Source of the DNA: Candidatus Saccharimonadota bacterium
GTDB lineage: Bacteria > Patescibacteriota > Saccharimonadia > Saccharimonadales > Saccharimonadaceae
Assembly: GCA_017460105.1 (NCBI GenBank)
Contig: JAFUBS010000007.1
Coordinates: 1 to 55,948 of the forward strand
Length of the DNA: 55,948 nucleotides
Reading direction: 5' to 3'
Shown here: piece after piece, positions 1 through 7,173 of the stretch
Numbering within the stretch: the first letter of the stretch is position 1
Layout of the letters: every line of letters starts with the position of its first letter
The notes under the pieces: model-generated
What the model was told of the DNA's origin: nothing
Databases searched by the model: none
The model's input: the letters and a program-made list of their open reading frames with translations, nothing else
Position numbers and translations under genes: made by a program

Positions 1-106
1 CCCCGGATCATTTCTCGTTCTCAGATCCCCGAGGCTTATCGCAGAGTCCTACGGCCTTCATCGGTATTGATTGTCAAGGCATCCACTATCAGTGCCCTTA
101 ATTACC
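1..106 (-). rRNA. rrl: 23S ribosomal RNA, 5' end (partial)
   Basis: Read on the minus strand, this carries the conserved start of 23S rRNA, including GTGGATGCC, CGATGAAGG and CTGCGATAAGCC in the usual order and spacing. The gene runs off the left edge, so only about the first 106 nt are visible. The mature 5' end near 106 is placed by alignment with the E. coli start and may be off by several bases. No 16S 3' end with an anti-Shine-Dalgarno sequence occurs upstream in this window. A protein gene lies there instead, so this 23S gene is not directly behind a 16S gene. Confidence 0.93.
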
Positions 107-335
107 TTTTTATGCATTGACATAACTAGCAATCGATGTTCGATTCCGTCGAATGACAAAATCTCGCAACAATTGCGATGCTACGTCTTTAAAATCTTTT
201 CATCGTTAATCTCAAATTGTTAATCGGAGAGTCTTCAAGAATCAGCTTGAGTCGTTAAAAGCGGCCTCAAATTAATTCCTCGCTTTCCTATCTTTTTGTA
301 GAGGTCGCAAAGGCGACTTGCTTTAACTGTTACCC
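107..335 (-). other. 23S rRNA leader region
   Basis: About 230 nt separate the 23S promoter from the mature rRNA start. A short hairpin (GTCGC, 4-nt loop, GCGAC at 304-317) sits at the beginning of the transcript. I see no tRNA, no open reading frame and no clear boxA. The leader may pair with the 3' trailer to form the processing stem, but the trailer is outside the window. Confidence 0.6.
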
Positions 336-364
336 ATTATATCGCAGATTTCCGGGCATGTCAA
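336..364 (-). promoter_or_regulatory. Consensus promoter of the 23S rRNA gene
   Basis: On the minus strand TTGACA (359-364) and TATAAT (336-341) match both consensus hexamers exactly with a 17-bp spacer. An A/T-rich stretch lies just upstream of the -35 box, as in strong rRNA promoters. It shows that 23S can be transcribed independently of 16S. Confidence 0.9.
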
Positions 365-427
365 CACCTTTTTTGGACTTTTTTTGAAAATCTTTGCTAT
401 TCTCGCCCCTGCCAATCATTTATTATC

Positions 428-455
428 AAAATATCGCCATTCTCAGCGATATTTT
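428..455 (-). terminator. Hairpin terminator after the 480-941 gene
   Basis: A perfect 10-bp inverted repeat, AAAATATCGC / GCGATATTTT with an 8-nt loop, lies 25 bp past the stop codon and just upstream of the 23S promoter. The A/U ends make it work in either direction. A near copy (1015-1044) lies on the other side of the same gene. Confidence 0.7.
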
Positions 456-479
456 CACTATAAATACCTAAGCTCAGAT

Positions 480-941
480 TTACTTCTTGTCGTCTCGGAC
501 AGTAGGCTCTGCTAACTTCCTCACAAGTTCTCTAGTTACATCGAATATATTCCCCTCGCTGAAATCACAATTAATCTTCTTATGTATACCGTCATAATCC
601 ACAATTAGAACATGGCCGGCATCACGCGTCATTGCATCGGCATATTCTTTATCGATAAGATTTGTTTTGATAAAATCTGTAATTTTATTAAATTCTTCTT
701 CAGTCAGTCCTTTTTTTCTCTTGATGAAAGTATAGTCACTACTATCTGCCCCATTCGGGAAAAGACCATAACGCTCATATATGTATATTGCTTTATTCTT
801 AGTAACTACAATTCCGCCATTGTTACCACCATGCAAGCCGCTCCAATATGACGCCTCCAGAATGGACGACTCTCTCAACACCTTCATCATACTAAAAAAC
901 ATTTCTTCGTCTCCACGATGATCTTCAAATGAAGCATACAT
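480..941 (-). CDS. Hypothetical protein, 153 aa
   Basis: I do not recognise this protein. It is a soluble, charged protein without signal peptide or membrane segment. A glycine/asparagine-rich turn (GLHGGNNGG) lies near residue 40 and the C-terminus is charged. The start is set at the ATG at 941 because AAAGG lies 9 bases before it. The longer frame to 998 would begin inside the -35 box of the gene's own promoter (970-998). It is monocistronic: two similar hairpin terminators flank it at 428-455 and 1015-1044. Its position directly in front of the 23S rRNA gene is notable, but nothing links it functionally to rRNA. Confidence 0.7.
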   Translation of the reverse strand: MYASFEDHRGDEEMFFSMMKVLRESSILEASYWSGLHGGNNGGIVVTKNKAIYIYERYGLFPNGADSSDYTFIKRKKGLTEEEFNKITDFIKTNLIDKEYADAMTRDAGHVLIVDYDGIHKKINCDFSEGNIFDVTRELVRKLAEPTVRDDKK

Positions 942-969
942 AGCTATTATCCTTTCGTTTATACTTCCT

Positions 970-998
970 AATATAACACACATATACCGGCTAGACAA
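970..998 (-). promoter_or_regulatory. Promoter of the 480-941 gene
   Basis: TTGTCT (993-998), a 17-bp spacer and TATATT (970-975) on the minus strand. A transcript would start near 963, leaving a short leader with the AAAGG ribosome site. This excludes the upstream TTG start at 998. Confidence 0.75.
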
Positions 999-1014
999 TC
1001 ATCTCACCCCGCAC

Positions 1015-1044
1015 CAAAATATCGCCATTTCTGGCGATATTTTG
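1015..1044 (-). terminator. Hairpin terminator after the 1077-2030 gene
   Basis: A 13-bp perfect stem, CAAAATATCGCCA / TGGCGATATTTTG with a 4-nt loop, follows the stop of the upstream surface gene. It shares the AAAATATCGCCATT core with the hairpin at 428-455, so the two may come from one duplicated element. Confidence 0.75.
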
Positions 1045-1076
1045 AGTTAAACTGCACTATATATTATATATAGTAA

Positions 1077-2030
1077 TTAATCTGCGTTTGCCTTGCTCCT
1101 TCTCCTTGCTCTAGCCACAAAGTAGATAATGATAGCGGCGATAATGAAGACAATGAGGAAGAGTAGCCAGACTGGACAGACAATCACCATTTTCTTTACC
1201 TCAGCCTTTGCACCTTCAAATTCGACAGTGTAGACGACATTAAAGATTCCTACCATAGGCGTTTCGTCCCACGAAGATTCTGAATATACAGTCCTATTCG
1301 GTAGCACGGTTGCAGTGTCAGGATTTTCTTCATTAGTGTAAATCTCTTCACTAGAAAATAGCGGGAATACCTGTAATTTGTAGGTAGCAGTACCATGTAC
1401 GTTACCTGTGTTCTTCACGGATGAAGAACCAGTTATCTTGCCCGAGAGCAAGAAGCTAGGCACTTTTGCATCAAAGACCTCACCTGTCTTTATAGTAGCA
1501 CCAGTTACTTCAGCGTATACCAAGTGAGCCATTCTACGGATTTCTTTGATAGTAGTACCATCTGTAGCAGCACTTTCGTCCTCTTCATCAGAACTCTTAC
1601 TTTTACTCGTAGTCGCAATAGATGCGTATTGTCCACCTGCTGGAGCGTCCTTAGGCACATTTACTTTAAAAGTGATTTCCTTTACTTCGTTCGGTGATAA
1701 TTTGCCACTTGTTGGCACGTCGAAAGTGATCCATTTTACAATCTCGCCCATGTCCCCCTCAGTCTGAAAGACGAATTCATTATTATCATTTTTGTAAAAT
1801 GGTTCAACCTCAATCTCATAATATGTATCGTGTGTAGAAGATGCAGGATTAGAAATCTTGAAAGAGCCTTCAGCGACTTCTCCGGGATTTAGGATCATCT
1901 TCTGACTCATTGGGGAAACAGTCAATGCGTATCCATCAGCAAAAACACTTGACGCAGAAAGAACGGGTACAAGAAACGTCAAAACCGACAAACCAATCCA
2001 TCTCAAAACATTTTTTATATATTTGTTCAT
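1077..2030 (-). CDS. Secreted, C-terminally anchored beta-sandwich protein (DUF916/PapD-like)
   Basis: This is a 317-residue protein with an N-terminal signal peptide (hydrophobic core about 13-24, cleavage near the FADG at 30). Two beta-sandwich regions follow, then a strong C-terminal membrane helix (about 285-307) and a basic RARRRSK tail. The first domain (YALTVSPMSQKMILNPGE, then FKISNP and FDVP motifs) resembles the extracellular domain of DUF916/WxL-interacting proteins and PapD-like folds. It should be held at the cell surface. AAAGGAGG lies 3-4 bases before the ATG, and an extended -10 (TGCTATAAT, 2055-2063) lies upstream. It follows 2066-2629 on the same strand, and 2721-3332 lies further upstream. 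The fold is inferred from motifs only. Confidence 0.7.
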   Translation of the reverse strand: MNKYIKNVLRWIGLSVLTFLVPVLSASSVFADGYALTVSPMSQKMILNPGEVAEGSFKISNPASSTHDTYYEIEVEPFYKNDNNEFVFQTEGDMGEIVKWITFDVPTSGKLSPNEVKEITFKVNVPKDAPAGGQYASIATTSKSKSSDEEDESAATDGTTIKEIRRMAHLVYAEVTGATIKTGEVFDAKVPSFLLSGKITGSSSVKNTGNVHGTATYKLQVFPLFSSEEIYTNEENPDTATVLPNRTVYSESSWDETPMVGIFNVVYTVEFEGAKAEVKKMVIVCPVWLLFLIVFIIAAIIIYFVARARRRSKANAD

Positions 2031-2065
2031 TCTCCTCCTTTAATTACTTAAACAATTATAGCATA

Positions 2066-2629
2066 TTATTTCGAAATAACGCAATCAAGACCTTTTCCGT
2101 TGTATGTCTTCGTTAAACTATTTACGCTATAGCTACCGGCTAATCCGTCCAGAAGGAAATACTTAGCCGTAATCGCATTCAACTCATTACGATTCGCATA
2201 TAGAGATAGCTGGGAAGCTTTAGGTAGAGTAGAAATCTTCTTCCCCAACGATTCATATCCTATATTGTCCTCAGCAAATGCCTTAGCAATAGCAACAGAA
2301 TTAGCGTCAGAGGCTCTTTCTGCACGCTCGTTGGTACCAAAAGACTGCTTGTAAGTCAAATATGCATTTTCCAGCTTGTCTTTACTTATGACAACGGATA
2401 CTTCTAGCTCATGGCTATTCTCACCATTACTTGGTAAGAAAGGATAAGCCAACTCAGAACTCTTGCACGTAACGGACTGCGTAACTTCAACGTCGCCGCT
2501 ACTTGCCGTATAAGTCGTCTCACCATGTATCAGAAAGAGTATTATTAGAACCACCGCCAAGACCAACAACAATCCAGCACATAGAATCAATATCCAATTA
2601 ATATTCCTTTTTTCTGAACTTTTATTCAT
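2066..2629 (-). CDS. Single-pass membrane protein, unknown function
   Basis: A 187-residue protein with a short basic cytoplasmic N-terminus, one transmembrane helix (about 12-33) and an extracellular domain of about 150 residues with two cysteines (near 54 and the C-terminus) that could pair. I recognise no family. The start has AGGAGG 4 bases upstream, and TGCTATATT (2652-2660) is a good extended -10. It lies 36 bp ahead of the DUF916-like gene on the same strand. The extended -10 at 2055-2063 inside the gene's end gives that neighbour its own promoter. It probably belongs to the same surface complex, by position only. Confidence 0.65.
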   Translation of the reverse strand: MNKSSEKRNINWILILCAGLLLVLAVVLIILFLIHGETTYTASSGDVEVTQSVTCKSSELAYPFLPSNGENSHELEVSVVISKDKLENAYLTYKQSFGTNERAERASDANSVAIAKAFAEDNIGYESLGKKISTLPKASQLSLYANRNELNAITAKYFLLDGLAGSYSVNSLTKTYNGKGLDCVISK

Positions 2630-2676
2630 ATACCTCCTCTTACTTATATTAAATATAGCATAAATAGAAAAAAAAT

Positions 2677-2700
2677 AAAGAGTCCCCGAAGGGACTCTTT
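2677..2700 (-). terminator. Rho-independent terminator of the 2721-3332 gene
   Basis: A 10-bp stem AAAGAGTCCC / GGGACTCTTT with a 4-nt loop, followed on the minus strand by a T-rich run. The same hairpin closes the paralogous gene at 4413-4438, so the duplication included the terminators. Confidence 0.9.
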
Positions 2701-2720
2701 AATAACTCTCTTAGAGATTA

Positions 2721-3332
2721 CTAATCATTAAGAGCTACAGTGTAGGTAATGCTTCCAGCATAGTGGCCAGGCTTCTGGCTTGGAGAAACATATACTCTAT
2801 AAGCAGGATTGAAATTAAAGCTTGTAGAAGTATTAGCAGCCTGATTTGAAACTACAGTAGTCTCTGCAACTGGAGCAGCTGACCAAGTTGCTGCAGTATC
2901 TGATGGATTACCCAAAGTATAAGCCCAAGCCGAAGTTGTGCCAGAAGTTGCAGTACCAGCAGGAATCGTAGTAGTAGTATCATCATGTGTCAAAGCTTCA
3001 CCTTCAGCCGTGATATTGAAGGTTTTGTTGTCGCTGTCAGCAACGTTACACTTAACGACTAGAGCTGGAGCAGTCGTAGCTGGCTCAGAATCTCCAGCTT
3101 CTGTACCAGTCAAGATTTCAGAAGTACCAGCAGCGATAGTCTTAGAGAAATTACGATCAGCGTATACGCCAGGGTTAGTAGCTGCAGTTGCTGCGTTTTC
3201 AATAGTACAACCACCATCAACAGTAACGTCGATATTATCAGTGAAAGTACTGCTAGTAGCAGCAAATACACCAACTACCGGCATAGCGGCGAGAGCTACT
3301 GAAGCGGCACCAGCGATTAAAGTTTTTTTCAT
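2721..3332 (-). CDS. Secreted surface protein, paralogue A of an inverted pair
   Basis: A 203-residue protein with a clear signal peptide (MKKTLIAGAASVALAAMPVV, cleavage after FAA near 25). The mature domain is threonine/alanine-rich and beta-rich and ends in YTVALND. The C-terminal segment VYVSPSQKPGHYAGSITYTV resembles the last strands of bacterial pilin-like and WxL-type surface domains. Four scattered mature motifs (GGCTIENAA, FSKTIAAGT, TATSG.TSAWAYTL, FNPAYRVYV) are shared with the gene at 3767-4387. There is no cell-wall anchor. A consensus promoter (3409-3437), a 70-nt leader with hairpin TCTGC-TTTTTA-GCAGA and a GGAG site precede it. Confidence 0.75.
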   Translation of the reverse strand: MKKTLIAGAASVALAAMPVVGVFAATSSTFTDNIDVTVDGGCTIENAATAATNPGVYADRNFSKTIAAGTSEILTGTEAGDSEPATTAPALVVKCNVADSDNKTFNITAEGEALTHDDTTTTIPAGTATSGTTSAWAYTLGNPSDTAATWSAAPVAETTVVSNQAANTSTSFNFNPAYRVYVSPSQKPGHYAGSITYTVALND

Positions 3333-3386
3333 AGTTTTTAGTCTCCTCTGCTAAAAAGCAGAATTAATTTATATTTTGTGTTAAAT
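3269..3386 (-). repeat. Left arm of a 118-bp inverted repeat
   Basis: Positions 3269-3386 and the reverse complement of 3713-3831 agree over the whole length with a single mismatch in my base-by-base comparison. The repeat covers the mRNA leader (with its hairpin and Shine-Dalgarno site) and the codons of the signal peptide up to residue 21. Beyond that point the two genes diverge strongly. Confidence 0.92.
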
Positions 3387-3712
3387 GTAATGACCTTTAA
3401 CATTTCTTATTTTACATAACCAAAAGCGCAATGTCAATAAATTTTTTAAAGATTTTTTAAACATTTTTACGGAGTTTTCCACAAGCAACTCTAGCCTTAA
3501 TCGGCGTCATCTATATCTTATATTTGTATGCATAAGCGGTTTATTGAGATGTGATATTTTACTAAATAGATTACCAGAATTGCATCCCATCAAAAGGCTC
3601 TAGCTAAGGTTATCTGATTTATTACAATCTTTATTTCTAAATTATGAGAATCAAAGCCGTATGTATTATATATGCATGTTTTGTGACTAATATGCCTATA
3701 TCAGCTTTTCAT
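3387..3712. other. Spacer between inverted repeats, carries one clear promoter
   Basis: This 326-bp A/T-rich spacer contains no convincing open reading frame. A consensus promoter (3409-3437) points left into paralogue A. Reading right I see only a weak TATTAT with a poor -35 box. Recombination between the flanking repeats would invert this spacer and turn the promoter towards paralogue B. Confidence 0.6.
3409..3437 (-). promoter_or_regulatory. Promoter of paralogue A
   Basis: TTGACA (3432-3437), a 17-bp spacer and TAAAAT (3409-3414) on the minus strand. The start point near 3402 gives a leader of about 70 nt. Confidence 0.85.
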
Positions 3713-3831
3713 ATTTAACACAAAATATAAACTAATTCTGCTTTTTAGCAGAGGAGACTAAAAACTATGAAAAAAACTTTAATCGCTGGTGCCGCTTCAG
3801 TAGCTCTCGCCGCTATGCCGGTAGTTGGTGC
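3713..3831 (+). repeat. Right arm of the 118-bp inverted repeat
   Basis: Mirror copy of 3269-3386. It includes the leader hairpin, GAGGAGA ribosome site, start codon and signal-peptide codons of the gene at 3767. Confidence 0.92.
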
Positions 3832-4387
3832 ATTTGCCGCCACGAGTAGCCAATTGATTGATACCGTCAACGTGACCGTTCAAGGCGGTTGTACAATTGA
3901 AAATGCTGCCGAGGGCGCAACTCCTGGTGACTACACTGTAAACGATCGTACTTTCTCTAAGACTATTGCTGCTGGTACTTTTGAGGAAATAACTGGCACT
4001 GAAACTGAAGGTTCTGTTACCCCAGCTCAAGCTATGAAGATTAAGTGTAACGTTGCTCAGTCAGATAGCAGAAAGTTTAGCATTACTGCACAGGGTACTG
4101 CTTTGACGCATACTGATAACTCAACTACGATTCCTGTAGGTACTGCTACGAGTGGTAATACTTCTGCTTGGGCTTATACTTTGAATTATACAGATGATAA
4201 CCCAACTTGGGCTAATGCTCCAGTTTCGCAGACGACCGTTGTAACGTCTCAGGATGCTAGTACTTCTACTAATTATAGCTTTAATCCAGTCTATCGTGTG
4301 TATGTTGCTCCAGGTCAGAAACCAGGCGCATATACTGGCACCATTACTTACACTGTAGCTCTTGATGCTGTTCAGCAACAGCCATAA
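3767..4387 (+). CDS. Secreted surface protein, paralogue B of an inverted pair
   Basis: A 206-residue paralogue of 2721-3332 on the opposite strand. Its first 21 residues are identical (same signal peptide). The mature part keeps the motifs GGCTIENAA, FSKTIAAGT and YRVYV but differs in most loops, and the C-terminus is longer (ALDAVQQQP). Two conserved cysteines (in GGCT and KCNVA) may form a disulfide. The leader hairpin and GAGGAGA site are the same as in paralogue A, but no strong promoter lies in front of the repeat. It could therefore be silent, weakly expressed or expressed after inversion of the spacer. Function unknown; probably a cell-surface or pilin-like subunit. Confidence 0.75.
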   Translation: MKKTLIAGAASVALAAMPVVGAFAATSSQLIDTVNVTVQGGCTIENAAEGATPGDYTVNDRTFSKTIAAGTFEEITGTETEGSVTPAQAMKIKCNVAQSDSRKFSITAQGTALTHTDNSTTIPVGTATSGNTSAWAYTLNYTDDNPTWANAPVSQTTVVTSQDASTSTNYSFNPVYRVYVAPGQKPGAYTGTITYTVALDAVQQQP

Positions 4388-4412
4388 TTGCATATAGTGC
4401 AAGTTTCGGAAT

Positions 4413-4438
4413 AAAGAGTCCCTTCGGGGACTCTTTTT
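4413..4438 (+). terminator. Rho-independent terminator of paralogue B
   Basis: A 10-bp stem AAAGAGTCCC-TTCG-GGGACTCTTT followed by TT, 25 bp after the stop. It is the mirror copy of 2677-2700. Confidence 0.9.
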
Positions 4439-4472
4439 GTCACTTAAAAATAAGATACAAAAAAATGGAAAA

Positions 4473-4506
4473 GACGCACTTGATTCAGTTCAGTATCTTG
4501 TGCGTC
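4473..4506 (-). terminator. Terminator after the CdiA-CT-like gene
   Basis: GACGCAC / GTGCGTC stem with an interrupted inner helix, followed on the minus strand by T-rich sequence. It lies 30 bp past the stop of 4536-4937. Confidence 0.65.
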
Positions 4507-4535
4507 TCTTAACCTATTTTAATAATATATCTTTA

Positions 4536-4937
4536 TTAAAGAAATGTCAATACACTTGAATTTTTATCTATAACTACCAGTTCTTTTATTGTAGAGTCAG
4601 CACTAGCCAAGAAACCATTTATTCTAGAAATAGCATTTCTATTATTCATCTTGCACCTAGACAAATCCAAAATAACCCTACTTGATTGATGCGAAGCATT
4701 CCGCAGATTATTCGCAATGGTTCGTTTGCCATTGCCTTTTGGGCTTTTGAGCTCCCAAATTTGATTTGTTCTTTTGACTAGAAAATCTGGAGATGTATTT
4801 ATTCCACGCCTTAAAAACACTAAATCAGATTTAAAATGCTCGGCAATAATATATGCGGCCTTTAATTCATGCTCGGCAGGAATAGGATGCAAGCCACTTT
4901 CGATTACGACACTGTAGATCTTTTTCTTTTTTTCCAT
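4536..4937 (-). CDS. CdiA C-terminal tRNase-like nuclease domain, stand-alone
   Basis: A 133-residue protein made almost entirely of one domain. The motifs HELKAAYIIAEHF, then TSPDFLVKRTNQIWELKSP, then NA.HQSSRVILD match the PD-(D/E)XK-like nuclease domain found at the C-terminus of CdiA contact-dependent inhibition toxins and in phage/ICE proteins. The presumed metal-binding residues are the D of SPDF and the E and K of WELKS. There is no signal peptide and no delivery domain. AAAGGA lies 5 bases before the ATG, and a strong promoter (4985-5014) and a terminator make it monocistronic. No adjacent immunity gene is visible. It could be a toxin, a captured domestic nuclease or an effector; the activity is inferred. 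Confidence 0.65.
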   Translation of the reverse strand: MEKKKKIYSVVIESGLHPIPAEHELKAAYIIAEHFKSDLVFLRRGINTSPDFLVKRTNQIWELKSPKGNGKRTIANNLRNASHQSSRVILDLSRCKMNNRNAISRINGFLASADSTIKELVVIDKNSSVLTFL

Positions 4938-4984
4938 GGTTTTCCTTTAATTAATAAGTAGTTATAAAGCATTACCTAAAATAT

Positions 4985-5014
4985 ACTATACCATAGACCA
5001 ACACATACAGTCAA
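4985..5014 (-). promoter_or_regulatory. Promoter of the CdiA-CT-like gene
   Basis: TTGACT (5009-5014), 18-bp spacer and TATAGT (4985-4990) on the minus strand, with an extended TGG directly in front of the -10. Confidence 0.7.
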
Positions 5015-5050
5015 CTATATTAAAATAATCATAAGCATTATGTCAAAAAA

Positions 5051-5908
5051 TTAGCTATACTTGTCAAACAACTCCTTTAGTCTCCCATCAAACCCATGCA
5101 GATACCGCTCCGTCGTCGCCACTGACGAATGCCCAATCATCTCCTTGATTTCCGACACCGTAGCACCCTTCATCTGTAGATTCGTCGCGAATGAATGTCT
5201 CAAGGCATGAGGATAAAACCCTTCAAACCCCGCCTGCAAAAAGGCACGACGTAGCCTCAGCCTCACTGTATGCGCCACTGGTGGCTCTCCATTCAGCGTC
5301 ACAGCCGCCTCATACACACCCCACAAATACTCTCGTATGCCATATTTCTGCACGAAGTCACGTACCGCCGCCACCGTCTCCGCATGCAAATACACTTCGC
5401 GTGGCTTTCTTCCTTTGCCAACGAATCTCACCTTGCGCCCACAGAAACCCGGTTCAAAGTTATCAACCCTTAATCTCGTAAGCTCCGCTATTCTCATCCC
5501 AGTTTCAAACATTATTCGTATCATTAGCCCCGTCTCTTCATCTGCTAGCGCGACTACCTTTGCTATGTCTGCCGCTGTATAGAACTTGCGCTCAGTCTTC
5601 CCCTCTTTGAGCTTTCCAATCAGCGCTATGTTTAGAGGTATCCGCATTCCCATTTCCCTGTAATACCTCACCATAGCAAATATCACCGAATTATAGATAT
5701 TTACCGATGCTCCACAGACGCCACGTCCTAGTTCGTACTCCATCCATTCATCAAATACTTCATTCGTTAGAGCGCTCAAGCTCTCCAACCCAGTCATTCT
5801 CACAAAACGCTCCAAAATGCTCCGTTTTGCCGTCAAAGTCACCTCCGTCATCCGACGCACTTTTTCGCAGTACAACAAATAATCCCCCATTTCCTTCTCT
5901 ATTGTCAT
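5051..5908 (-). CDS. Tyrosine recombinase, XerC/XerD family
   Basis: A 285-residue site-specific recombinase of normal length. The N-terminal SAM-like DNA-binding domain covers about residues 1-100 and the catalytic domain about 107-285. All catalytic residues are visible: R139 (GMRIAELTRLR), K165 (VGKGRK), H234 and R237 (HALRHSF), H260 (GHSS) and the nucleophile Y269 (TTERYLHG). The start has AGGAG 6 bases upstream. A full-length, intact Xer protein fits chromosome dimer resolution, but an integrase role cannot be excluded because it stands alone beside a toxin-like gene. I see no dif-like 28-bp site nearby. Confidence 0.85.
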   Translation of the reverse strand: MTIEKEMGDYLLYCEKVRRMTEVTLTAKRSILERFVRMTGLESLSALTNEVFDEWMEYELGRGVCGASVNIYNSVIFAMVRYYREMGMRIPLNIALIGKLKEGKTERKFYTAADIAKVVALADEETGLMIRIMFETGMRIAELTRLRVDNFEPGFCGRKVRFVGKGRKPREVYLHAETVAAVRDFVQKYGIREYLWGVYEAAVTLNGEPPVAHTVRLRLRRAFLQAGFEGFYPHALRHSFATNLQMKGATVSEIKEMIGHSSVATTERYLHGFDGRLKELFDKYS

Positions 5909-5970
5909 AAATAACTCCTGTATTATTTAAAACAATCATACCCCCTCTAATCTATCAGGAGTAAAATCTA

Positions 5971-6465
5971 TCAGAGATAAGCCCCAATCCACTTCCTAAA
6001 CGCATCCTCGTAGTTGTAGGCATCCGAATCCGCATCTTCATCCGCTCGAAGCCACACCACAGGCTTGCCACGCGACACTAGTACGACCGAAGGATAATAC
6101 TTCACGAAGTCATGCGCCGAACAATCCCTTACATCACTAAACATCATCCTGTACGGCTTTACTCCGGCCTCTGCGGCCCAATTTAGTACAAATTCTCTTA
6201 GTTTATCCGCCGTATGACACCCGCCCTGATCCACAAACAGCACAAAAGAATCACCATTTAATACTTTTTCCTCATATTCCGGCACCGTCAAATCCGTGAA
6301 TTCTCGTGTGCAGTTCTCGCCACAATAATCGTTCTCGTCTAATACTACCTTTATACTAGAAAACCACCCGCTCACAGCGCCCACAAACAATACTCCACCC
6401 AGGACGACAGCCAGCAGCGCCACCACTAGACCAATTATCTTTGCGTTCTTCGCCTTTTTCTTCAT
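5971..6465 (-). CDS. Membrane-anchored thioredoxin-like protein
   Basis: A 164-residue protein with an N-terminal membrane helix (about 10-33) and an extracellular thioredoxin-like fold. The pattern SFVLFVDQGGCHTADKLREF matches the strand-loop-helix of the thioredoxin active site, but the second cysteine is replaced (C-H-T instead of C-x-x-C). Another pair (CGENC) lies before the domain. A cis-proline-type YPSVVLVSRGKPV segment follows. The start codon directly abuts the stop of the rhodanese-like gene, so the two are co-translated. It is probably a surface redox or thiol-binding protein; with one active-site cysteine an isomerase-like or non-catalytic role is possible. Confidence 0.65.
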   Translation of the reverse strand: MKKKAKNAKIIGLVVALLAVVLGGVLFVGAVSGWFSSIKVVLDENDYCGENCTREFTDLTVPEYEEKVLNGDSFVLFVDQGGCHTADKLREFVLNWAAEAGVKPYRMMFSDVRDCSAHDFVKYYPSVVLVSRGKPVVWLRADEDADSDAYNYEDAFRKWIGAYL

Positions 6466-7152
6466 CTATTTCTCCGTTAGTACGTCGAAATCTATCTCAT
6501 GATATGGCACTTTGTAGAAATCATAGACAGTCTTACCGTCAGCATTGACGCGTTTTACCGCCACACTATTGTCCCCCTCGTAGAACCAATATCCGCCTGT
6601 GTTGTATATGCGTGAGCCATCCCAGCCCAGCGCTACTAACATATTTTTCATCATTCCAGAATATCCGCCACCACCACACATTAGGAATATCACCTTGTCC
6701 TTCGGGAATAGAGCCTCAAGTATCTCCATGGATTCCTTATAATTCGCTACGTAATTGCCATTCCCCTTGTCTGTGAATAACGTATCTCCGTCATAAGTAT
6801 CACCCACTTCGGCTGGCAATCCCGTAACATTCACGATATAAGGTAACGGCACCACTTCGTATCCATTCACAAACCCAGACAAATACGAATCTCCGCCAAT
6901 CGCCTCATAATTCCCTGGATCCTTCAGCATTCTGAGGTCACGATACACCGCATCGCTTCTACCCAAGTACTTATCAATCGTAGCCTCATTGACATTCTTG
7001 TCTATTCCTAATTCTCCACGCTGCCCATCAGACACTTCTGGCGCTGGCAAGACAGCCAACTGCTCTGCCGGAAAAGTATATCTTCCCAACAAAAACGCCC
7101 CAGCAATCAACAATACCGAAGCTATGCATACACCCCAAATCCATTTTTTCAT
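6466..7152 (-). CDS. Membrane-anchored rhodanese-like protein
   Basis: A 228-residue protein with one N-terminal membrane helix (about 4-22) and an extracellular domain resembling rhodanese. KVIFLMCGGGGYSGMMKNML near residues 153-172 looks like the rhodanese active-site loop with its sulfur-accepting cysteine, and is followed by the usual LVALGW helix and a YNTGGYWFYEG strand. The loop is glycine-rich where rhodaneses normally have charged residues, so substrate specificity is unclear. It lies 21 bp downstream of the secreted HNH nuclease and abuts the thioredoxin-like gene. The three form an operon of surface proteins. Confidence 0.6.
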   Translation of the reverse strand: MKKWIWGVCIASVLLIAGAFLLGRYTFPAEQLAVLPAPEVSDGQRGELGIDKNVNEATIDKYLGRSDAVYRDLRMLKDPGNYEAIGGDSYLSGFVNGYEVVPLPYIVNVTGLPAEVGDTYDGDTLFTDKGNGNYVANYKESMEILEALFPKDKVIFLMCGGGGYSGMMKNMLVALGWDGSRIYNTGGYWFYEGDNSVAVKRVNADGKTVYDFYKVPYHEIDFDVLTEK

Positions 7153-7173
7153 ATTTCCTCCACTTTTCTTCTA

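Noticed and set aside
4536-5908. Toxin plus recombinase as a prophage or integrative element
   Set aside because: No attachment-site repeats, phage structural genes or transfer genes surround them, and the recombinase looks like a normal Xer protein.
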